From: Thermoflexibacter sp.
GTDB lineage: Bacteria; Bacteroidota; Bacteroidia; Cytophagales; Thermoflexibacteraceae
Reading direction: 5' to 3'
DNA length: 5,994 nt
NCBI GenBank assembly: GCA_025455345.1
Contig: JALOMS010000316.1
Coordinates: 1-5,994 of the forward strand
Each line of letters starts with the position of its first letter. The stretch's first letter is position 1. Position numbers and translations under genes: made by a program. Shown piece after piece: positions 1 to 5,234 of this stretch. The notes under the pieces were generated by a model. That model did not search any database. It was given only the letters and a program-made list of their open reading frames with translations, and was not told the origin of the DNA.

Positions 1-1214
1 GTTTGATTTATTTCTTTGATTACGTCATTGATGATAGCTCCATGTTTGGAAGAGCGCACTTGAAATTGTACATCTTTTTCTCCTTTTACTTTGATGGATT
101 CTCCTCTGATAGTCAGCTCAACCCACTTGCCATCTTGCCAAACTTGACTGGCATTGTCAGGGTTAATTTTCTCTCTATAAAAGTCTATGTCATCATTTTC
201 AAACATTGTAAGTCCCCACCCCGCCTCTTTGGTATGCCCAATAATGCCGAAGGGGAAGCCCGCCAAAAAATTTCCATAAAAACTCATATTGGGGTATTCT
301 AAATGCGCCTCGAACCACACCGCAGGTTGGGAATAGCCGATATGAGCATCATTCGAGAACAAGGGTTTCCCTGACTTAGACTTTGTGCCACTGAGTATCC
401 AGCTATTGCTTCCCTGTAAGAGTGGAATAGGTATCATCTCCGTAACTTGGGTAGCAAGAGCCGCTATTTGTGTCATACCGTCATTTTCTCCACACAGATT
501 TCTTTTTGATAACTTAGGAGCAGTCAGAGAGTCTGGTAGAGCTTCCTGCATTACAGGGATTTTCAGTATGGTACTATCAGAGTGTACCAGTAAGTCATTG
601 TAATAATTTTGCCCTAATTTCTCATAAATTTTAGTAATGAGGGGGTCAGTGCGAAATGCTTGTGCAAAACCAAAAGCCATATAAGCAGTAACCAAATAAC
701 AATCTTTGGGCGTGAATTTTTGTTTGGGAATACCTAAAACATGAAACTCTAAAGGTGTTTTTCCATGTTCGATGAATTGATTAATTCCATCTAAATAGGC
801 ATTAGTGGCTTTTTGATAGGGTTGTGAAGCGTCCTGCATGAATGTAACTTCAGCCTTTTCCGCAAACTGACCAATGCCCAACGTTCGGAACATCTTGTCT
901 ATTTCTACAAAATCTTTCCCAAGAATTTCGGAAAGCCTACCTGAGCCTACCCTGCGAATCATCTCCATTTGGAATAGGCGTTCTTGTGCGTGTAGATAGC
1001 CAAGCGAGCGATAGGCATCCTCCTCATTTTGAGCATATATATGAGGAATACCATAGTCATCAAATAGCACTTTTACAGAATCCCTTAAGCCACCCAATCG
1101 CACTTCACCCTCCATTTGTGGTTTGAGATTGATTAAATAAAAATACGAGGAAATACCTATTAATAAGATGAAAATCAATACAGAGGTAATTATTTTGAAT
1201 CTTATTTTCTTCAT
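1..1214 (-). CDS. Penicillin acylase family (peptidase S45) N-terminal-nucleophile amidohydrolase, C-terminus cut by window edge
   Basis: The frame is open from ATG at 1214 to the left edge, giving 404 complete codons. Residues 8-28 are one hydrophobic segment after a basic start, a signal peptide or anchor, so the enzyme should act in the periplasm. The S45 signature is clear. GSNSW at 268-272 supplies the Gly-Ser autocleavage point, so Ser269 would become the N-terminal nucleophile of the beta chain. Counting from it, His291 is beta-23, and Asp341 and Asp344 are beta-73 and beta-76, the spacing of the calcium aspartates of E. coli penicillin G acylase. Residue beta-23 is Gln in that enzyme and His here. 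The family hydrolyses amide bonds of acylated substrates such as beta-lactams and acyl-homoserine lactones; the substrate here cannot be read. The catalytic beta Asn and the rest of the beta chain lie outside the window. The gene is divergent from the exosortase pair. Confidence 0.93.
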   Translation of the reverse strand, partial: MKKIRFKIITSVLIFILLIGISSYFYLINLKPQMEGEVRLGGLRDSVKVLFDDYGIPHIYAQNEEDAYRSLGYLHAQERLFQMEMIRRVGSGRLSEILGKDFVEIDKMFRTLGIGQFAEKAEVTFMQDASQPYQKATNAYLDGINQFIEHGKTPLEFHVLGIPKQKFTPKDCYLVTAYMAFGFAQAFRTDPLITKIYEKLGQNYYNDLLVHSDSTILKIPVMQEALPDSLTAPKLSKRNLCGENDGMTQIAALATQVTEMIPIPLLQGSNSWILSGTKSKSGKPLFSNDAHIGYSQPAVWFEAHLEYPNMSFYGNFLAGFPFGIIGHTKEAGWGLTMFENDDIDFYREKINPDNASQVWQDGKWVELTIRGESIKVKGEKDVQFQVRSSKHGAIINDVIKEINQ

Positions 1215-1270
1215 TTTCTGAACTTTTAGTGAAAAACTGCACATTTTTATATTCTGAATGTCAAAGCAAA

Positions 1271-1278
1271 CAAATATA
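1271..1278 (-). promoter_or_regulatory. Candidate -7 element of the penicillin acylase promoter
   Basis: On the minus strand this reads TATATTTG, an exact match to the Bacteroidota -7 consensus TAnnTTTG, and lies 57-64 nt upstream of the acylase ATG. No convincing TTG -33 element is seen at the usual spacing, so this is a motif match only. Confidence 0.35.
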
Positions 1279-1340
1279 CATTTATTTTTGTTGAATTACT
1301 TATCACTCTGTTAATTAAAAAAATTAATTTGGGTAAAATG

Positions 1341-1364
1341 CTGTTTTTTTAGCAAAAAAAACAG
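1341..1364. repeat. Perfect inverted repeat (T-run/A-run hairpin) in the divergent intergenic region
   Basis: CTG followed by seven T pairs with seven A followed by CAG: arms 1341-1350 and 1355-1364, loop AGCA. It sits between two divergently transcribed genes, so it does not terminate either one from inside. It could be an operator or simply a bent or extruded AT-rich structure. A short imperfect direct repeat, AAAATGCT followed by a base and TTTT, starts at 1335 beside the hairpin and again at 1411 beside the next gene, agreeing at 12 of 13 positions. Confidence 0.6.
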
Positions 1365-1368
1365 TTAA

Positions 1369-1402
1369 TTGCATAAAATTTGACCTTGAATTTATTACCT
1401 TG
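1369..1402 (+). promoter_or_regulatory. Weak candidate promoter for the PID-CTERM/exosortase pair
   Basis: TACCTTG at 1396-1402 resembles TAnnTTTG but is one T short. A TTG at 1369-1371 lies 24 nt before it, somewhat far; another at 1380-1382 is too close. A start near 1409 would leave a leader of under 20 nt before the ATG at 1427. The match is imperfect at both elements. Confidence 0.28.
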
Positions 1403-1426
1403 CTTCCATTAAAATGCTATTTTGCT

Positions 1427-1621
1427 ATGATAAACAAGATTTTAAGAAATCTATTTCTTCTATTTGCTACAATACTATACATTATTGGAGATGCTTTTGG
1501 TCAGGGTAGTGACCCTATCCCTCCTGGGGAAATTCCTTTAGATGGTGGAATTTTGGGCTTATTAGTAGCTGGTGCGCTTTATGGCGCAAAAAAAATCTAT
1601 GACCAAAAGAAAAAAGATTAA
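1427..1621 (+). CDS. Small PID-CTERM-type exosortase substrate
   Basis: This 64-residue protein is built like an exosortase substrate with almost no cargo. Residues 1-25 form a signal peptide: Lys4 and Arg7, a hydrophobic stretch 9-20, and a plausible cleavage after A-F-G at residue 25. A Pro-rich stretch follows (26-37). The C-terminus is tripartite: the motif PLDGG at 37-41, a short membrane segment 42-54, and a basic tail with KK at 55-56 and KKK at 61-63. This resembles the PID-CTERM sorting signal of Bacteroidota, with Leu in place of Ile. The ATG at 1427 is chosen because the upstream in-frame TTG at 1400 overlaps the promoter candidate and adds polar residues before the signal peptide. 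The exosortase begins 15 nt after the stop, so the two are probably co-transcribed. If both cleavages occur, about 12 residues remain. Function is unknown; confidence is high for the architecture and moderate for the family name. Confidence 0.8.
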   Translation: MINKILRNLFLLFATILYIIGDAFGQGSDPIPPGEIPLDGGILGLLVAGALYGAKKIYDQKKKD

Positions 1622-1636
1622 CTCTTGTTTTGACTG

Positions 1637-2164
1637 ATGAAAATTAATCCCGCATTGCGTTTTTTTGTATTACTCATCGGCATATATCTTTCTATTTATT
1701 TTATACATCAGTGGTACATCTTGCCTTACGGTAAAGTAGATGACTTTTTGAATCATCTGCTTGGTTGGGCGAGCGAAAAAACACTCCAATTGTTTGGAGC
1801 AGATGCTTATTTGAAAATAGTCTCCCAAGAGCCTATTCCTCAGCATTTCTTATATTTACAAAAGCAAGCTGTGGTATTCATAGGTTCTGCGTGTAATGGT
1901 TTTTTGTTGTACGTGTTATACACTTGTTTTATTATGTTGAGTACAGGCAAGTGGCTTCACAAGTTCTTGTTTGTCATTATGGGAATTGCTGTGATATTTA
2001 TACTGAATGTGATTCGAGTGATTATTTTATTGTATCTGCTTACGATTGACCGCGAACTGTTCGATATTAATCATCATTTTGTCTTTAATTTCATCGTCTA
2101 TGGATTTATATTTCTCCTTTGGAAATATTGGTTTGACAAACAAGTACCTCAAACAGCCCAGTAA
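1637..2164 (+). CDS. Exosortase/archaeosortase family transpeptidase
   Basis: This 175-residue, highly hydrophobic inner-membrane protein has the exosortase catalytic set: Cys86 in GSACNG (83-88), Arg127 in NVIRV (124-128), and His146 (or neighbouring His147) in DINHHF (143-148). Each lies next to a predicted membrane segment (about 8-24, 78-100, 108-136, 149-165). Exosortases cut tripartite C-terminal signals such as PEP-CTERM and transfer the protein to another acceptor. Those of Bacteroidota pair with PID-CTERM-like signals, and the only such signal visible is in the gene directly upstream. The length is that of the short, core-only exosortases of Bacteroidota, without the C-terminal EpsI domain of the proteobacterial enzymes. 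I cannot assign the subtype (XrtF, XrtX, XrtY or other). The ATG at 1637 is the first in frame after the upstream stop. The gene ends 19 bp from the convergent carboxypeptidase gene, with no clear terminator between. Confidence 0.9.
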   Translation: MKINPALRFFVLLIGIYLSIYFIHQWYILPYGKVDDFLNHLLGWASEKTLQLFGADAYLKIVSQEPIPQHFLYLQKQAVVFIGSACNGFLLYVLYTCFIMLSTGKWLHKFLFVIMGIAVIFILNVIRVIILLYLLTIDRELFDINHHFVFNFIVYGFIFLLWKYWFDKQVPQTAQ

Positions 2165-2183
2165 TTTTTTTAGTAAATATAAT

Positions 2184-3215
2184 CTATACTACTGCACTCT
2201 CTGATAGTTGTATTGTGCCGAGATTGGCATCTATGCTTGCATTTATTCCTATTGGGATGGTAAATTTGTGGGAAATATGCCCTATCATCGCCCCAGAAAA
2301 GGCTGGTTTTTTCAAGGGTCGGATATGGTCTTCCCATACGTCTTCTAAGGTCAATGACCCATACGAATATTCTCCCGAACTTGGGTAACATTCTGTACAT
2401 TTTCCAAAAACAAAACCTTTGATTTTTTCTAATATACCACTAAGTTTGAGATGGGTTATCATTCTGTCCATGCTATATGGAGCTTCATCAACATCTTCGC
2501 AAAAGAACACCGCATCTGTCCAATCAGGCAAATAGTTAGACCCAATCAAGTGGCACAGCACCGTAAGATTTCCACCCAATAGTCTTCCAGTAGCCATGCC
2601 TTCGTAAAGTGTATTTATTCTATCCTTGACTACGGTCAGATTATCGCCTATGATACTTGGATTTTTAAATAGTGTAGCTTCTGCTTTCATGAGTACACTT
2701 TTAAAATAATCGACGGTAAAGGTATTCCAAGTAGCCGCTCCCTCTGGACCATGAAAAGTAACAAGCCCCGTTTGGCTATGAATCCCAAGTAATAAGGCTG
2801 TAATATCAGAATATCCAATAATGACTTTAGGGTTTTGGCGAATAAGGTCGTAATCCAAGTAGGGCAATAAGCGAGCGCACCCCCAACCACCGTGCATACA
2901 TACTATCCCACTGATAGAGGTATCTTTAAAAAAATCATTGATGTCAGCCGCTCGTTCTGCATCTCTTCCCGCCAAGTACCCATACCTTTCCCAGATATGT
3001 TTGCCAAACTTAACTTTAAGACCTAATGCTTCCATAGACTCAACTAATATTTTGACTTTTTCCTTACTATAAGCAGGAGCGGCGGGACAAACCAATCCTA
3101 TTGTATCCCCTACTTTGAGGCGAGCAGGTTTAATAATTGTTTTATTTTTCAGATAAGGAGCTAATCCAACTAAAGGAGTGCCTCCTAAGGTTTTGAGAAA
3201 ATTTCTTCTTTGCAT
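2184..3215 (-). CDS. LD-carboxypeptidase (peptidase S66, LdcA/MccF fold) with Tat signal
   Basis: This 343-residue protein begins with a twin-arginine signal, RRNFLK at 3-8, followed by a weakly hydrophobic stretch to about 22. It therefore probably reaches the periplasm folded; no clean AxA site is seen, so it may stay tethered. The mature part opens with LKVGDTIGLVCPAAP at 33-47, the typical S66 start. The triad is visible: Ser136 in GYSD (134-137), Glu240 in FFCED, and His313 in IGHISHK. Family length is about 300 residues, so this is full length plus the signal. LD-carboxypeptidases remove the terminal D-Ala from murein tetrapeptides. The related MccF proteins cleave microcin C-type peptide-nucleotides and share the triad, so the substrate is not certain. 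The gene stands alone on the minus strand, with its own promoter candidate. Confidence 0.9.
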   Translation of the reverse strand: MQRRNFLKTLGGTPLVGLAPYLKNKTIIKPARLKVGDTIGLVCPAAPAYSKEKVKILVESMEALGLKVKFGKHIWERYGYLAGRDAERAADINDFFKDTSISGIVCMHGGWGCARLLPYLDYDLIRQNPKVIIGYSDITALLLGIHSQTGLVTFHGPEGAATWNTFTVDYFKSVLMKAEATLFKNPSIIGDNLTVVKDRINTLYEGMATGRLLGGNLTVLCHLIGSNYLPDWTDAVFFCEDVDEAPYSMDRMITHLKLSGILEKIKGFVFGKCTECYPSSGEYSYGSLTLEDVWEDHIRPLKKPAFSGAMIGHISHKFTIPIGINASIDANLGTIQLSESAVV

Positions 3216-3259
3216 TGGAAAGATTAAATAAATTGAAATAGGCTTTATGAATTAGTTGT

Positions 3260-3289
3260 ATAATATATCCTAATTTTCTGTCCTGTCAA
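3260..3289 (-). promoter_or_regulatory. Candidate promoter for the LD-carboxypeptidase gene
   Basis: On the minus strand TTGACA (3284-3289) is followed after 16 nt by TATATT (3262-3267), or after 18 nt by TATTAT (3260-3265), about 45-75 nt upstream of the ATG. This is closer to the sigma-70 form of Proteobacteria than to TTG/TAnnTTTG, so its use in this organism is doubtful. Confidence 0.28.
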
Positions 3290-3320
3290 TTTGAAGACTT
3301 AAAATAGCAAATTAATATAA

Positions 3321-3354
3321 ACTTTGGCAATAATCTAAAAAATTTTGTCAAAGT
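3321..3354. repeat. Inverted repeat in the intergenic region upstream of the LD-carboxypeptidase
   Basis: ACTTTGGCAA (3321-3330) faces TTGTCAAAGT (3345-3354), nine of ten positions complementary and the tenth a G-U in RNA, with a 14-nt AT-rich spacer. It lies about 60 bp past the end of the TPR gene and over 100 bp upstream of the carboxypeptidase start. It may be a terminator-like hairpin for the operon to its right (no clean T-run follows) or a protein-binding site. The rest of 3216-3413 is AT-rich and shows no gene. Confidence 0.4.
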
Positions 3355-3413
3355 CAATTCAATGAAAGAGAATAAGTAAAAAAATAAGAAAAATTGAGTT
3401 TCTTCAGTTTTTT

Positions 3414-4658
3414 TTATGCACTAAACCTTTTCCAAGCATAAGTAACAATGCCCAATACGACCAGCAAAGCAACGGCAATGGGCAAAACGGAAGAAGATTC
3501 TGTTTCTACCACTTCCTTTTTAATAGTTTCTTCTTGTGTAGCCTTCTCTTCATCTCCTCTGAATGGAGATGGAGGAATATTTTTCACTTTATTTGCCTTT
3601 ACTTTTTTGTAATAAACTTGGTCAAATTTTGCATCTGGATTGATACCTTGGGCTATCCACTTCATTTCATTATTCCTGATTTCATTGTAAAACTGATTCC
3701 CCTCTGCTATCCCTTTTTCCAAAGAGGCAATGACATTCTGCTCATATTCTTTTTTCATTTGCTCATTACCACCGTCATATTCTTGCACTACACAAAGAGT
3801 GTTCCATGCCTTTTTCAAATAAATTTGCTTCGCAGTACTACTTTTTGCCTCTTTGCTTGCTTTTACATAAGCCCTTACTGCCAAGTGCCTTGCAGGGGCA
3901 TAATCATCTCTCTTTTTTATTTCCTTTGAAGGCACAGAAATCAGCAAATCTCCCAACACTTCCAAAAGTACGGGGGAATCATAGTTTCCAAACTTCATCA
4001 TGCCTTGTACGCCATTGAGTGCTTTCTCAAATTCTTTATAAGGCAAATCTCGTTCTTTTTGTTTGCGAGTTGCATTGTATTTTTCTAATAACAGTGCATA
4101 GAAATTAGGACATTGATTCCCAAATCCATAACAATCACATAAACTATCATTCACAGGCAATTCTATCTTCCCGTTTGGGAACTTTTGTAAAATGTATTCT
4201 ACCACGTATTGCTGATATACTTCGCGCCCAAAATGTGCATTAGGATTGATTTGGATTGCTTTTTTGATGTATTTTAGTCCTTCTGCAAACTGTCCGTCAT
4301 GGATATAAAAAGTACCTAAATTGGCATAAGTTTCATACAAATTGGGTTGGATAGAATCTTTTGAAAACATGAGTTGGATTGCCTTTTTGTCATTGTGCAG
4401 TTTGGAATAGGCAACGGCAAGGTCATCATACAGGCGCACACTATCAGGCGATTGCTTTATTCTCCTCTCTCTGTCTTGCACGCGCCACTGATAAAACTCT
4501 GGCGAATGTCTTAGGAATTTCCCAATGATAAGTTCGTAAGTATCAGGAAATTCCTGACGCTCCATCTCTATCGTATCCTTGTCCCAAAGGCAGGAAAGGC
4601 TTACCAAAGCGGCAAAGCACAAGGCAGTGATTACGTATTTTGATTGCATATTTTTCAT
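3414..4658 (-). CDS. Exported TPR protein with C-terminal membrane anchor
   Basis: This is a 414-residue protein of unknown role. Residues 5-22 are a signal peptide ending in SLSC, with Cys23 a possible lipidation site (the -3 residue is Ser, so the lipobox is weak). A characteristic start follows, LWDKDT then a segment to about 65 that I have seen in TPR proteins of several phyla. TPR-like helices cover about 71-140, the clearest at 106-140. Cys174, Cys176 and Cys183 form a CxCx6C cluster. A charged linker (355-388) leads to a single membrane helix at 391-408 ending in Trp-Lys-Arg. The protein should lie in the periplasm, tied to the membrane at its C-terminus and perhaps also by lipid. TPRs bind partner proteins; no partner is identifiable. 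It starts 19 nt after the stop of the frameshifted gene, so the two are probably one transcript. An alternative start is Met4. Confidence 0.85.
   Translation of the reverse strand: MKNMQSKYVITALCFAALVSLSCLWDKDTIEMERQEFPDTYELIIGKFLRHSPEFYQWRVQDRERRIKQSPDSVRLYDDLAVAYSKLHNDKKAIQLMFSKDSIQPNLYETYANLGTFYIHDGQFAEGLKYIKKAIQINPNAHFGREVYQQYVVEYILQKFPNGKIELPVNDSLCDCYGFGNQCPNFYALLLEKYNATRKQKERDLPYKEFEKALNGVQGMMKFGNYDSPVLLEVLGDLLISVPSKEIKKRDDYAPARHLAVRAYVKASKEAKSSTAKQIYLKKAWNTLCVVQEYDGGNEQMKKEYEQNVIASLEKGIAEGNQFYNEIRNNEMKWIAQGINPDAKFDQVYYKKVKANKVKNIPPSPFRGDEEKATQEETIKKEVVETESSSVLPIAVALLVVLGIVTYAWKRFSA
3551..3571. repeat. Small palindrome inside the linker of the TPR gene
   Basis: CATCTCC (3551-3557) and GGAGATG (3565-3571) form a perfect 7-bp stem with a 7-nt loop. 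On the minus strand it encodes part of the linker around PPSPFRGDE (362-370). Similar PPSPF-type peptides are known from short palindromic elements inserted in coding sequence in other bacteria, so this could be such an element; only one copy is visible. Confidence 0.4.
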
Positions 4659-4963
4659 AAGAAAACGCTCTATTTTTTTACAGGGGCTGGAAAACAGGAT
4701 TTTCTAAAATCATTTCCAATGCTTTCTCCTTAGTAACAAACTCGCCAACCAAATGCCATTTTCCTGTATGGCGGAAATAGGAAAAATGGAAAGTGTCTTC
4801 TCCCTTGTATTCTAACTTTATAAAAGATGAATCAAAACTACTTCTTATCGCATGAGGTGATTCTGAGGCAAATTTTTGGCAAAAATAGAAAGCATTCCGA
4901 TTCCACTTTGTATAAATATCTACACAATAATTATAGCTTTTATCTGGATTGGCAGGGATAAAT

Positions 4964-4992
4964 ACTTCTTTGAATTTCTCAATCAAAGGAGT
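4964..4992. repeat. Inverted repeat just downstream of the slippery heptamer
   Basis: On the minus strand ACTCCTTTGA (4992-4983) faces TCAAAGAAGT (4973-4964). Nine of ten positions pair, the exception being C/A, with a 9-nt loop. The core CTTTGA stem begins 3 nt after the heptamer and contains the frame-0 TGA. The spacer is shorter than the 5-9 nt usual for stimulatory structures and the stem is AT-rich, so its role is uncertain. Confidence 0.4.
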
Positions 4993-4998
4993 AAAAAA
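4992..4998 (-). other. Slippery heptamer T_TTT_TTA at the frameshift point
   Basis: In frame 0 the minus-strand codons are GAT TTT TTA, so the site fits X_XXY_YYZ exactly and equals the U_UUU_UUA class used for -1 frameshifting in several viruses and mobile elements. A -1 slip here makes ACT the next codon and opens the long frame. Seven A at 5010-5016, read GTA AAA AAA G in frame 0, are a second possible slip or indel site. A homopolymer indel would look the same. Confidence 0.55.
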
Positions 4999-5089
4999 TC
5001 TGCCAAGTCTTTTTTTACTTCTTCTGAGAGATTTATTTTTTCTTGTTTCGGAGAATAAATCCACATTTTTTGAGGCTTCTTTTTCTTTT

Positions 5090-5164
5090 TCATCTTACTT
5101 TTCTTAAAATGCTAAATTTATAAGGTGGAAAGATACTTGCTAATATTTTCTGTAAAATATTCAT
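5090..5164 (-). pseudogene. Truncated 5' copy of the 244-residue gene, now a 24-codon leader ORF
   Basis: ATG at 5164 opens a 24-codon frame. Its first 22 residues, from MNILQKILASIFPPYKF to LRK, are identical to the start of the gene at 5235-5969; it then runs into Val-Arg and a TGA at 5090-5092. Identity ends at 5098, four bases before the ATG of the frameshifted gene, whose start overlaps this stop as ATGA. The piece is best read as the remnant of a second copy, or as a donated 5' region now placed in front of the next gene. If translated, it could couple initiation of the downstream gene. Confidence 0.75.
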
Positions 5165-5188
5165 TTGATAATGAGTGAATTAAAACTT
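5098..5188. repeat. Direct repeat, copy 1 (91 bp)
   Basis: These 91 bp are identical base for base to 5903-5993, offset 805. The copy holds 24 bp of upstream sequence plus the first 22 codons of the 244-residue gene, in minus-strand orientation. Beyond it, toward higher coordinates, come 46 bp with a G-rich run (minus strand GGGGGCGG, 5201-5208) and then the stop codon of that gene. Confidence 0.95.
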
Positions 5189-5234
5189 GTTTCCTTATGA
5201 CCGCCCCCAATTTTTGCTCAAAAGCGTAATGAGC

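Larger units (their letters stand above)
4678..5093 (-). pseudogene. Small conserved-looking gene split by a -1 frameshift (programmed shift, mutation or base error)
   Basis: Two frames appear to encode one protein. Frame 0 starts at ATG 5093, gives 36 residues (MKKKKKPQKMWIYSP, then a charged helix ending ADFLLL) and stops at TGA 4983-4985. The -1 frame then runs from ACT at 4992 to TAA at 4678, 104 residues, including DIYTKWNRNAFYFC and FRHTGKWH. Joining them at T_TTT_TTA (4992-4998) gives 138 residues. From memory, the joined product resembles an uncharacterised bacterial family with a Lys-rich start, a W-x-Y-S-P motif, a TKW-x-R-x-x-FYF core and a MRHTGxW motif; I cannot verify this here. 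The -1 frame's own first start would be GTG 5064, but the residues before the join there are basic low-complexity sequence, so internal initiation looks unlikely. The start overlaps the stop of the truncated copy upstream (ATGA). Function unknown. Confidence 0.7.

Noticed and set aside
3..603. Plus-strand frames of 99 and 72 codons at 3-302 and 385-603
   Set aside because: Both are antisense to the penicillin acylase, whose nucleophile and calcium-site residues fall exactly there.
2159..2194. Inverted CAGTA/TACTG between the convergent exosortase and carboxypeptidase genes
   Set aside because: The arms are 5 bp with about 26 nt between them; this is within chance for AT-rich DNA.
3414..3500. 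C-terminus of the TPR protein as a second exosortase substrate
   Set aside because: It has a membrane helix and basic end but no PID, PEP or similar motif before the helix, so a plain membrane anchor is simpler.
3534..3929. 131-codon plus-strand frame
   Set aside because: It lies antisense inside the well-supported TPR gene and has a Cys/Phe/Leu-rich composition typical of an antisense shadow.
4678..5064. The 128-codon frame starting at GTG 5064 as a stand-alone gene
   Set aside because: Its first 24 or so residues are basic low-complexity sequence, while frame 0 from ATG 5093 gives a sensible N-terminus up to the same point; the split-gene reading fits better.
5216..5234. Hairpin GCTCA/TGAGC right after the stop of the 244-residue gene as a terminator
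   Set aside because: The stem is only 5 bp with a 9-nt loop, and on the minus strand it is followed by A residues, not a T-run.
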